Assembly (NCBI RefSeq): GCF_002979535.1
Contig: NZ_PCPB01000003.1
Coordinates: 124,001 to 188,000 of the forward strand
Direction: 5' to 3'
DNA: 64,000 nucleotides
Origin: Brevundimonas sp. MYb52
Lineage (GTDB): Bacteria; Pseudomonadota; Alphaproteobacteria; Caulobacterales; Caulobacteraceae
Under the pieces are notes generated by a model, which had not been told where the DNA came from, searched no databases, and saw only the letters and a program-made list of their open reading frames with translations. Positions 35,769-42,884 of this stretch are shown here, in pieces (the stretch's first letter is position 1; each line of letters starts with the position of its first letter). A program made the translations under genes and the position numbers.

Positions 35769-35797
35769 AAAAGGCCGCCCTTGCGAGCGGCCCTTTT
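35769..35797. terminator. Intrinsic terminator of purC-purS
   Basis: AAGGCCGC/GCGGCCcTT stem with an 8-base loop and flanking A- and T-runs, 20 bases past the purS stop. Confidence 0.85.
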
Positions 35798-35816
35798 CGT
35801 CGGATGCGGCGTCGCC

Positions 35817-36056
35817 TCAGGCGACTTCGATCCGGTAGCTTTCGATGACCGTATTGGCCAGGAGGGTGTCGCACATGCGCTTCACCTCGGCTTCCTTGTC
35901 GGACACGCTGTCGTCGAGGTCGAACTCGATCATCTTGCCGACGCGGGCGTTGGCGACGCCAGCCCAGCCCAGACCCTGCAGGGCGCCTTCGACGGCCTTG
36001 CCCTGAACGTCCAGGACGCCGGGCTTCAGGAAGACGTGAACTTTCACCTTGGCCAT
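35817..36056 (-). CDS. purS: PurS subunit of FGAM synthase
   Basis: A 79-residue small subunit that bridges PurL and PurQ in the formylglycinamidine ribonucleotide synthase complex. [22 protein letters not shown] and the C-terminal ANTVIESYRIE are typical. Its ATG overlaps the purC stop by one base. PurQ and PurL, usually next, are absent here and a terminator follows, so they must be encoded elsewhere. Confidence 0.95.
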   Translation of the reverse strand: MAKVKVHVFLKPGVLDVQGKAVEGALQGLGWAGVANARVGKMIEFDLDDSVSDKEAEVKRMCDTLLANTVIESYRIEVA

Positions 36057-36814
36057 TAGTGCAGTCCCCCTTGGATCACGGTCGGCATGTCCTTCATGAT
36101 GCCGAGGCGGCGGGCCACCTCGGTGTAGCTTTCGATCACGTCGCCCAGGTCGCGACGGAAGCGGTCCTTGTCCAGTTTTTCACCGGTAGTCGAGTCCCAC
36201 AGGCGGCAGCTGTCGGGGCTGATCTCATCGGCCAGGATGACGCGGGCGAAGTCGTTTTCCCACACCCGGCCGAACTCGATCTTGAAGTCGACCAGGGTGA
36301 TGCCGACGGCGCCGAACATGCCGCACAGGTAGTCGTTGACGCGGACCGTCATGGCCAGGATGTCGTCCAGCTCCTGGGTCGTGGCCCAGTTGAACGCCGT
36401 GATGTGCTCTTCCGTCACCATCGGGTCGTTCAGCTCATCCTTCTTGTAGTAGAATTCGATGATCGAACGGGGCAGGGCAGTGCCCTCTTCCTGGCCCAGG
36501 CGCTGGGCCAGCGAGCCGGCGACGACGTTGCGGCAGACGACTTCCAGCGGAATGATCTCGACTTCGCGGATCAGCTGCTCGCGCAGGTTCAGGCGCTTGA
36601 TGAAGTGGTTGGTCACGCCGATGCCGTTCAGGCGCGACATGATGAACTCGCTGATGCGGTTGTTGATCACGCCCTTGCCTTCCAGCGTCGCCTTTTTCTG
36701 GGCGTTGAAGGCGGTGGCGTCATCCTTGAAGTACTGGACCAGGGTGCCCGGCTCGGGACCCTCGTAAAGGATCTTGGCCTTGCCCTCGTAGATCTTCTTG
36801 CGCTTGGTGTTCAT
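36056..36814 (-). CDS. purC: PurC, SAICAR synthetase
   Basis: A 252-residue enzyme that joins CAIR and aspartate using ATP. Signatures: [14 protein letters not shown] at the N-terminus, [22 protein letters not shown], and the SAICAR signature region [10 protein letters not shown] followed by [14 protein letters not shown]. The ATG at 36814 is the family start; a longer frame exists upstream. It is first in purC-purS, with a hairpin at 36924 in its upstream gap. Confidence 0.97.
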   Translation of the reverse strand: MNTKRKKIYEGKAKILYEGPEPGTLVQYFKDDATAFNAQKKATLEGKGVINNRISEFIMSRLNGIGVTNHFIKRLNLREQLIREVEIIPLEVVCRNVVAGSLAQRLGQEEGTALPRSIIEFYYKKDELNDPMVTEEHITAFNWATTQELDDILAMTVRVNDYLCGMFGAVGITLVDFKIEFGRVWENDFARVILADEISPDSCRLWDSTTGEKLDKDRFRRDLGDVIESYTEVARRLGIMKDMPTVIQGGLH

Positions 36815-36923
36815 CAATCGGGTCCCGGAGGGGAAGGAAACGGACGGCCTCAAAACGAAAAACGCGCGGCCCGGCGATTTGTGGGCGGCGCGATCCTGAA
36901 TCGATGGCGGCTATATAAGACCG

Positions 36924-36947
36924 GACGCCCTTTAACCGAAGGGCGTC
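36924..36947. promoter_or_regulatory. 9-bp inverted repeat in the purC/zeta-inhibitor gap
   Basis: GACGCCCTT taaccg AAGGGCGTC, perfect over nine bases, in an otherwise 264-base divergent gap. A TATATAAG lies nearby at about 36911. It may be an operator or a leader hairpin. The rest of the gap shows nothing else recognisable. Confidence 0.4.
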
Positions 36948-37078
36948 TGTGACACAAATATCCTCCTGTAACCTAGCGTCAGGACCGCGACCGCAAGTCT
37001 GGTTGCGTTCGGATGGAAGGGGGGTATAGACGGCGATGCGGGCCTCACTTTCCGTCCGCGACTGGAGTTACGACGCGC

Positions 37079-37402
37079 ATGACGACCTTCGACGATCGGG
37101 AAAAGGGCTACGAGACCAAGTTCGCCCTCGATCAGGAACAAGAGTTCAAGGCCATCGCGCGTCGCAACAAGATGCTGGGCCTGTGGGCGGCCGAGAAGAT
37201 GGAACTGTCGGCTGACAGCGCCGAGCAGTACGCCGCCGCCGTGGTTCGCGCCGACTTCGAACAGCCGGGCGAGGAAGACGTCTTCCGCAAGATCGCCGGC
37301 GACTTCAAGGCCTCGGGCCTGACGGTGTCCGAGGGCGAACTGCGCTCCAAGATGGACGAACTGGCCTCGATCGCTCGCGAACAGATCCGCGCCGGCGAAT
37401 AA
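37079..37402 (+). CDS. F1-ATPase inhibitor zeta subunit (DUF1476)
   Basis: A 107-residue helical protein of the DUF1476 family, shown in Paracoccus to be the zeta inhibitor of the F1Fo-ATPase, blocking ATP hydrolysis. The N-terminus TTFDDREKGYETKFA is the inhibitory segment and is diagnostic; YAAAVVRADFEQPGEEDVFRK follows. The ATG at 37079 starts the family motif. It stands just upstream of the desaturase-like gene, with no other ATPase genes nearby. Confidence 0.92.
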   Translation: MTTFDDREKGYETKFALDQEQEFKAIARRNKMLGLWAAEKMELSADSAEQYAAAVVRADFEQPGEEDVFRKIAGDFKASGLTVSEGELRSKMDELASIAREQIRAGE

Positions 37403-37423
37403 GTTTCTGAACGAGAGGCGTTC

Positions 37424-38215
37424 GTGGCCGAGCTTCTCGTTCAATCCTCACATTGGCAGTTGCTGCTCACCGCTCTCGCGTTTGTCGCGCTGGCGGGCGT
37501 GGAGATGCTGTTTCCGCTCAGCGGTGATCGGGGGCTGCGCGGGCGGCGCTGGTTCGCCCATGCCGCCCTGTTCCTGATCGGCTTCGGCGTCGTCTTCGTG
37601 GCCTCGCCCCTGATCCTCAAAGGCGCAGCCTGGCTGCAGGGCGCGCTGCGCTTCCCGCCGCTGACCGGACTGGGGCTGCCCGCCTGGCTGCTGGTCGTCG
37701 TCTCCTTCCTGCTGATCGACCTGCTAGCCTATCTCAATCACGCCCTGTTCCATGGCGTGCCCTGGCTGTGGCGCCTGCACCGGGCGCATCACACCGACAC
37801 GGTCTTGGACGCCTCCACCGGGGTGCGCCATCATCCGCTCGAAAGCCTGGCCGGCGTCGCCCTGCAACTGATAGTCTTTGCGGTGCTGGGCGTCCCGCTG
37901 TTGGTGGTCCTGGCCTATGGGCTGATCACCACTCTGTGGCAGTTCGTGACCCATGCCGATGTGCGACTGCCTGAGTCGATTGACCGCGCGCTGCGTCTGG
38001 TGCTGGTGACGCCGGGGATGCATCGGGTGCATCACTCGGTGCGAATGGACGAGGGCAACAGCAATTTCGGCATGGTCCTGTCGATCTGGGACCGCCTATT
38101 CGGCACCTATCGCAGGCGGTCGGCTGCGGAACGGGCGAGCATGGCGCTGGGGGTCGAGGGGGACGAGGGCGCTTCGCACCTTACCACGCTCCTGGCTGCC
38201 CCCCTGCGGCCCTGA
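37424..38215 (+). CDS. Sterol desaturase/fatty acid hydroxylase-family membrane protein
   Basis: A 263-residue membrane protein with about four hydrophobic helices and the three di-iron histidine motifs of the family: HALFH, HRAHHTD, and HRVHH plus HHPLE. The start is a GTG at 37424. Such enzymes hydroxylate lipids with oxygen and NAD(P)H; the substrate is not readable. It follows the zeta inhibitor by 21 bases. Confidence 0.85.
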   Translation: MAELLVQSSHWQLLLTALAFVALAGVEMLFPLSGDRGLRGRRWFAHAALFLIGFGVVFVASPLILKGAAWLQGALRFPPLTGLGLPAWLLVVVSFLLIDLLAYLNHALFHGVPWLWRLHRAHHTDTVLDASTGVRHHPLESLAGVALQLIVFAVLGVPLLVVLAYGLITTLWQFVTHADVRLPESIDRALRLVLVTPGMHRVHHSVRMDEGNSNFGMVLSIWDRLFGTYRRRSAAERASMALGVEGDEGASHLTTLLAAPLRP

Positions 38216-38279
38216 AGCGACTGCTCGACTGGCAGACGTACAGCCCAGATGATATGGTCAAGCTTTATTGGGGGGCTTC

Positions 38280-38744
38280 ATGACTGGGTATCGTTCGCTT
38301 GCGGTAGGCGCTGCGCTGGCTTTGACTATCGGCGCTGGCGTGGCGCATGCGGGGATTGTTCCGATCGCTACGACTCCGAACCCATCGACGGCCGGGCAGG
38401 CGGTGACGCTCAACTGGTCGGTCGGCGGCGTCTGCACGGGCTCGACGGCAGAGTTCAGCGACGTCACCGGCGGAGGCAATGTGGTCCTGTGCCAAGGCGT
38501 GGTCGGTGGCAGCGGAGCTTTTTGCTCCACCAATGCCCTGAATGTCGCGGGCGCGCGGTCGATCCAGGGCAGGTTTACGACTGGTCCGTGCGTCGGCACG
38601 ACTTCGGGCGGTGCGCATACGGTCCTTGCCGCCCCCACCCCTGTCCCGACGGTCGGTGAATGGACCCTGTGGGGTCTGACGGGTCTGCTGCTGATCGGCG
38701 GCGGCGTGTTCGCTTCGCGCCGGTTCCGCGCGACCGCGGCTTGA
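38280..38744 (+). CDS. Second secreted protein with IPTL-CTERM tail
   Basis: A 154-residue secreted protein: signal peptide (residues 1-23, ending GVAHA), a beta-sandwich-like middle with four cysteines (VCTGSTAEF, LCQG, FCSTN, PCVGT) and a sorting tail VPTVGEWTLWGLTGLLLIGG followed by RRFR. It is the same tail type as the protein at 24116 but a different body, so the two share processing, not function. The ATG at 38280 has a strong G-rich ribosome site. Confidence 0.8.
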   Translation: MTGYRSLAVGAALALTIGAGVAHAGIVPIATTPNPSTAGQAVTLNWSVGGVCTGSTAEFSDVTGGGNVVLCQGVVGGSGAFCSTNALNVAGARSIQGRFTTGPCVGTTSGGAHTVLAAPTPVPTVGEWTLWGLTGLLLIGGGVFASRRFRATAA

Positions 38745-38764
38745 TCTTCGGATCGGCATGAAAC

Positions 38765-38796
38765 AAGGCCGCTGCCGGTTCTCCGGCAGCGGCCTT
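38765..38796. terminator. Bidirectional intrinsic terminator
   Basis: A perfect 14-bp stem AAGGCCGCTGCCGG/CCGGCAGCGGCCTT with a 4-base loop and flanking A- and T-rich bases, between convergent genes. Confidence 0.92.
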
Positions 38797-38820
38797 TTGC
38801 ATTGAGCGACGCGGATAGGC

Positions 38821-39453
38821 CTATTTCGGCATAAGCACCGTGTCGATGACGTGGACCACGCCGTTCGACTGGCCGACGTCGGCTTGGGTGATGGTCGAGG
38901 TTCCGCCCTTGGCGTCGGTGATGGTCCAGCGGCCGCCGCCGGCGTCCCTGATCGTCAGCTTCTCGCCCTGAACCGTGGTCAGGCTGGCCGTGCCGCCGCC
39001 CTTCTGGGCTTCGGCGGCGATGTCGGCGGCGGTCAGGCGGCCGGGCACGACGTGATAGGTCAGGATCTTGGTCAGAGCCGCCTTCTGGGCCGGCTGCATC
39101 AGGCCTTCGCGTGTCGCGGCCGGAATTTTCTCGAAGGCGGCGTTGTCGGGGGCGAAGACGGTGAAGGGGCCGGCGCCTTGCAGCGTGGCAGCCAGGCCTG
39201 CGGCCTGAACCGCGGCGACCAGGGTGGTCAGGTTCGGCGCCTTGGAGGCGTTGGCGACGATGTTATCGGCGGGGTTCATGGCCACGCCGCCGACCATGGG
39301 CTCAGTGCTGACAGGCGCCATTGCGGCGGAATCGGCAGGCATGGCGTCGGTCGGCGCCTTTTCGACCTTGGTCTCGTTATTGCCGCATGCAGCCAGGGCC
39401 AGCAGGGCGGCGGCGGATACAGTGGCGAGGCTGGCGGTACGGATCATTTTCAT
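38821..39453 (-). CDS. Fasciclin-domain lipoprotein
   Basis: A 210-residue lipoprotein: leader with lipobox LAACGNNE (Cys near residue 23), a low-complexity spacer, then a single fasciclin (FAS1) domain with the H1 motif GPFTVFAPDNAAFEKIP, YHVVPGRL, and the H2-like ending NGVVHVIDTVLMPK. FAS1 domains mediate adhesion. The ATG at 39453 is chosen because it starts the lipoprotein leader. Confidence 0.92.
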   Translation of the reverse strand: MKMIRTASLATVSAAALLALAACGNNETKVEKAPTDAMPADSAAMAPVSTEPMVGGVAMNPADNIVANASKAPNLTTLVAAVQAAGLAATLQGAGPFTVFAPDNAAFEKIPAATREGLMQPAQKAALTKILTYHVVPGRLTAADIAAEAQKGGGTASLTTVQGEKLTIRDAGGGRWTITDAKGGTSTITQADVGQSNGVVHVIDTVLMPK

Positions 39454-39567
39454 GGCGTCTCTCCATCGACGGCCGCTCGAAGGGGCGGCGGGGTCGAGGA
39501 GAACTACGGGCGAGCAGGGCAAATGGTTCAAATTTTCCGGCGCGACGCGTGATCGGTCGCGAGGACG

Positions 39568-40062
39568 TCAGCTCAGAAAGGGCGACAGGGCGGACCAGGC
39601 CTCGCGCTTTTCATTCAGGGGCCGCGCGTGCGCGGGGCTGGAGGAGGGCAGGTCGATCAGAGCTATCCCTGGCAGGTCCGCCAGAATGCGACGTCCCAGC
39701 TTCGCCGCCAGCCCGCCGTTGAAGGCCACGGCGCGCAGGTGGGGCAGACCTGAAACCAGACCATGCAGGTCGGCGGCCTCGGGCGAACGAATGGCGGCGT
39801 CCAGGCTGCCCGACCGTTCCGCCGAGGCCAGCACGTCCCACAGGCCAACGCCGCGCGCCTTCAGCCGGATCAGGCGCTCTTCATAGGGTAAGGCGGGCAG
39901 CGGCTCGCCCAGCAGGTCGCCGATCAAGGGCCAGAAGCCGTTGCGCGGGTGGGCGTAATACTGGGCCGCCTTCAGCGAGGCGTCGCCGGGCAGGCTGCCG
40001 AGGATCAGGACGCGGGTGCGGTCGTCAACGACAGGCTCGAAGCCGACCGCACGCGCGGGCAA
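39568..40062 (-). CDS. DNA-deoxyinosine glycosylase-like (uracil-DNA glycosylase superfamily)
   Basis: A 164-residue protein of the mug/TIGR04274 group (deoxyinosine glycosylase). Motifs: ILGSLPGDASLKAAQYYAHPRNGFW, VGLWDVLASAERSGSLD and the terminal LPSSSPAH. It begins at a TTG just after the purB stop (SD GCGAGGG), so it is likely co-transcribed with purB. Removes deaminated bases from DNA; exact specificity is inferred. Confidence 0.82.
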   Translation of the reverse strand: MPARAVGFEPVVDDRTRVLILGSLPGDASLKAAQYYAHPRNGFWPLIGDLLGEPLPALPYEERLIRLKARGVGLWDVLASAERSGSLDAAIRSPEAADLHGLVSGLPHLRAVAFNGGLAAKLGRRILADLPGIALIDLPSSSPAHARPLNEKREAWSALSPFLS

Positions 40063-40065
40063 GGA

Positions 40066-41367
40066 TCAGCCCTCGCCGAAGACCCGCTTGAACACCACGT
40101 CCACGTTCTTGGTGTGGTAGCCGAGGTCGAACAGGGCTTCGAGCTGGTCGTGGGGCAGGGTGACGCGGGCGTCGGCCTTGAGGAAGTCGAGGAAGGCGCC
40201 TTCGCCGCGCCAGACCTTCATGGCGTTCTCCTGAACCGCGGCATAGGCGTCTTCACGCGACACGCCGGCCTGGGTCAGGGCCAGCATGACCCGTTGCGAG
40301 TGCACCAGACCGCCTAGGCGGTCGATGTTCTTCTGCATATTCTCGGGATAGACGTTCAGGCGCTCGACCACGCCCGCCAGACGGTGCAGGGCGAAGTCCA
40401 GGTGGACCGTGGCGTCGGGACCGATGCCGCGCTCGACCGAGGAGTGGCTGATGTCGCGCTCGTGCCACAGGGCGACGTTCTCCATCGCCGGGGTCACGGC
40501 CGAGCGGACCAGACGGGCCAGGCCGGTCAGGTTCTCGGTGAGGATCGGGTTGCGCTTGTGCGGCATGGCCGACGAGCCCTTCTGGCCCTTGTCGAAGAAC
40601 TCCTCGGCTTCGAGGACTTCGGTGCGCTGCAGGTGGCGGATTTCCACGGCCAGGCGCTCGATCGACGAGGCGACGACGCCCAGGGCGGCGAAGTAGGCGG
40701 CGTGACGGTCGCGCGGGATGACCTGGGTCGAGACCGGCTCGACGGCCAGACCCATCTGGTCGGCGACGTACTGCTCAACCGCCGGATCGACGTTGGCGAA
40801 GGTGCCGACGGCGCCCGAGATGGCGCAGGTGGCGATTTCCTCGCGCGCCGTGATCAGGCGGCGTTTGGCGCGCTGGAACTCGGCGTGATAGCCGGCCAGC
40901 TTCAGGCCGAAGGTCACCGGCTCGGCGTGGATGCCGTGCGAGCGACCGACGGTCGGGGTGTATTTGTGTTCCTTGGCGCGGACTTCCAACGCGGCCAGGA
41001 CGCGGTCGACGCCGCCCAGCAGCAGGTCGGTCGAGCGCGCCAGTTGCACCGCGAAGCAGGTGTCCAGCACGTCCGAGGAGGTCATGCCCTGGTGCAGGAA
41101 GCGGGCTTCCTCGCCGACGATTTCCGACACATGGGTCAGGAAGGCGATGACGTCGTGCTTGGTGGTGCGTTCGATCTCGTCGATGCGGTCGGCGTCAAAG
41201 ACGACGTCCTTGCCCTTGGCCCAGATGGCCTCGGCCGATTCCTTGGGGATCACGCCCAGTTCCGCCATCTTGGTGGCGGCGTGGGCCTCGATCTCGAACC
41301 AGATCTTGTACTTGGTCTCTTGCGACCAGATGGCGACGGCTTCGGGGCGGGTATAGCGCGTGATCAT
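40066..41367 (-). CDS. purB: PurB, adenylosuccinate lyase
   Basis: A 433-residue fumarase/aspartase-superfamily enzyme acting twice in purine synthesis (SAICAR and adenylosuccinate cleavage). Landmarks: MTSSDVLDTCFAVQLARS, the flexible loop GSSAMPHKRNPILTENL with the catalytic region, and THVSEIVGEEARFLHQ. The length fits. It is followed by the glycosylase gene. Confidence 0.97.
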   Translation of the reverse strand: MITRYTRPEAVAIWSQETKYKIWFEIEAHAATKMAELGVIPKESAEAIWAKGKDVVFDADRIDEIERTTKHDVIAFLTHVSEIVGEEARFLHQGMTSSDVLDTCFAVQLARSTDLLLGGVDRVLAALEVRAKEHKYTPTVGRSHGIHAEPVTFGLKLAGYHAEFQRAKRRLITAREEIATCAISGAVGTFANVDPAVEQYVADQMGLAVEPVSTQVIPRDRHAAYFAALGVVASSIERLAVEIRHLQRTEVLEAEEFFDKGQKGSSAMPHKRNPILTENLTGLARLVRSAVTPAMENVALWHERDISHSSVERGIGPDATVHLDFALHRLAGVVERLNVYPENMQKNIDRLGGLVHSQRVMLALTQAGVSREDAYAAVQENAMKVWRGEGAFLDFLKADARVTLPHDQLEALFDLGYHTKNVDVVFKRVFGEG

Positions 41368-41427
41368 GGACCGGTCGTGTCGTGCGGGACGGGCGGGGAG
41401 TCAAGGTTCACCGGGGCAAACTTGCGT

Positions 41428-41572
41428 CTTTCCTCCCTGTCGCGCAGCGATGGGGAGGTGGCGCGGCGGCGAAGCCGACGTGACGGAGGGGGCGACTCGA
41501 CGTCAGCCCTTTGTGCCGCCCCCTCCACCACTTCGTGGTCCCCCTCCCCATGAAATGGGGAGGAACGTGCGA
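41428..41572. repeat. Interspersed GC-rich repeat (modules A then B)
   Basis: Two G/C-rich modules: A (about 41428-41489, CTCCCTGTCGC ... GAGGGGGCG) and B (about 41517-41572, CCCCCTCCAC ... ATGGGGAGGA). The same modules occur in the reverse order at 53504-53634. It lies just upstream of the guanidine riboswitch. Confidence 0.75.
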
Positions 41573-41612
41573 AACCTTGACTTCCTCCCCCCTTGTCCCA
41601 GATAGGGGCCTC

Positions 41613-41661
41613 AGAGGACGACCTCTCCCTTATTCTGGGCATGATCGCCGGGACGACCCGG
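41613..41661 (+). ncRNA. Guanidine-II (mini-ykkC) riboswitch
   Basis: Two short hairpins with identical ACGA loops: AGAGG-ACGA-CCTCT (41613-41626) and CCGGG-ACGA-CCCGG (41648-41661), spaced 21 bases apart. This is the defining layout of the mini-ykkC motif. It sits 23 bases before a Gdx/SugE-type gene, the canonical downstream partner. The second hairpin is next to the AAGGGAG ribosome site. Confidence 0.9.
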
Positions 41662-41684
41662 CTCGCCATGTAAGGGAGACTGTC

Positions 41685-42005
41685 ATGGCCTGGATTCTTC
41701 TTCTTCTCGCCGGTCTGTTCGAGATCGTCTGGGCCTTCCTGATGAAGGCGTCGGACGGGTTTTCGAAACCGTGGCAGACGGTCGGCACCATCGTCTTCAT
41801 GATCATCAGCTTCGGCCTGCTGTCGATGGCGATGAAGACCCTGCCGCTGGGCACCGCCTATGTGATATGGACCGGCATCGGCGCGGTGGGCGCCTTCGTC
41901 GTCGGCATCGCGGTGCTGGGCGAGCCGATCACCCCCATGCGGGTCGCGGGCGCGGTGCTGATCATCTCGGGCCTGGTTGTGCTGAAGCTCTCGTCCAGCC
42001 ATTGA
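41685..42005 (+). CDS. gdx: Gdx/SugE-type small multidrug-resistance guanidinium exporter
   Basis: A 106-residue SMR protein with four helices. The active-site Glu13 lies in AGLFEIVWAFLMKAS, and the SugE-like pattern MKTLPLGTAYVIWTGIGAVGA follows. Controlled by the guanidine-II riboswitch in front, so it likely exports guanidinium by proton antiport as a dual-topology dimer. The ATG at 41685 has a GGGAG ribosome site. It is followed at once by the GST gene. Confidence 0.93.
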   Translation: MAWILLLLAGLFEIVWAFLMKASDGFSKPWQTVGTIVFMIISFGLLSMAMKTLPLGTAYVIWTGIGAVGAFVVGIAVLGEPITPMRVAGAVLIISGLVVLKLSSSH

Positions 42006-42034
42006 TGGGCGACAGCACAGCAGGAGCGGCGACT

Positions 42035-42691
42035 ATGGAACTGGTGATCGGCGACAAGCTCTATTCCACCTGGTCGCTGCGGCCCTGGCTGGTGCTGAAG
42101 CGCTGCGGCGCGGAATTCACCGAGACGGTCATCCGTCTGAACCGCCCCGACACCGCCGAGCAGATCGCGCGGCATTCGCCCGCCGGGCGCGTGCCGGTGC
42201 TGAAGGTGGACGGCGAGACCATCTGGGACAGCATGGCCATCTCGGTCTGGTGCGCCGAACGCTATCCCGAGGCCCGGCTGTGGCCCGCCGACGCCCCTGC
42301 GCGCTGGCAGGCCCGGTCGGTGGTCTGCGAGATGCACGCCGGCTTCATGGCCTTGCGGACCGAGTGCGGCATGGCCCCGGACCATTCCATGGTGGGCCCC
42401 GACCGCAGCCCGCCGCCGACGGGCGAGGATACGGCCGCCGACATCCGCCGTATGGTGCAGATTTTCCGTGAGGCGCGCGCCCGCTTCGGCGCAGGCGGCG
42501 ATTATCTCTATGGCGAGTGGTCGATCGCCGACGCCTTCTTCACCCCGGTCGCGGCGCGCGTGCGTCATTTCCAGATCGACCTGGCCGCGCACGGCGACAC
42601 GGACGGCGTGGCTCGCGCCTATGTTGAGACCTTGTTGGCCCAGCCCGACTTCCTGGCCTGGGGCGAGGACGCACTGGCTAACGCCGCTTAA
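42035..42691 (+). CDS. Glutathione S-transferase family protein
   Basis: A 218-residue GST: N-terminal thioredoxin-like domain with YSTWSLRPWLVLKRCGAEF and the glutathione-binding PAGRVPVLKVDGETIWDSMAI (cis-Pro and Ser), then a helical C-terminal domain (WSIADAFFTPVAARV). Two starts are possible: 42005 (overlapping the exporter stop) or 42035, the latter with a CAGGAG ribosome site. It lies downstream of gdx, thus probably under the same guanidine control. Confidence 0.9.
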   Translation: MELVIGDKLYSTWSLRPWLVLKRCGAEFTETVIRLNRPDTAEQIARHSPAGRVPVLKVDGETIWDSMAISVWCAERYPEARLWPADAPARWQARSVVCEMHAGFMALRTECGMAPDHSMVGPDRSPPPTGEDTAADIRRMVQIFREARARFGAGGDYLYGEWSIADAFFTPVAARVRHFQIDLAAHGDTDGVARAYVETLLAQPDFLAWGEDALANAA

Positions 42692-42766
42692 GCTTGGCCG
42701 AAAACCGGCGATTAACGAGTAATGTTACAATCTGTCCTGACGGCGTCGGGCCGTGGGGGATGGGCG

Positions 42767-42877
42767 ATGCGGACGATCAGCCGGAATACCAACTGGGGGA
42801 AGACCGCGCGCGGCTATTTCCTCGCGGCCCTGGCCTTCGCCTTCGTCTGGGCGATGTTGCTGTCCAGCGTAGTTTAA
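42767..42877 (+). CDS. Small single-pass membrane protein
   Basis: A 36-codon frame with a good GGGGGA ribosome site eight bases before the ATG. The sequence has a basic N-terminus (RTISRNTNWGKTARG) and a hydrophobic segment (YFLAALAFAFVWAMLLSS). A single transmembrane helix is likely. A different, longer frame over the same bases has no membrane pattern and no ribosome site. Function unknown. Confidence 0.55.
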   Translation: MRTISRNTNWGKTARGYFLAALAFAFVWAMLLSSVV

Positions 42878-42884
42878 GGCGGCT

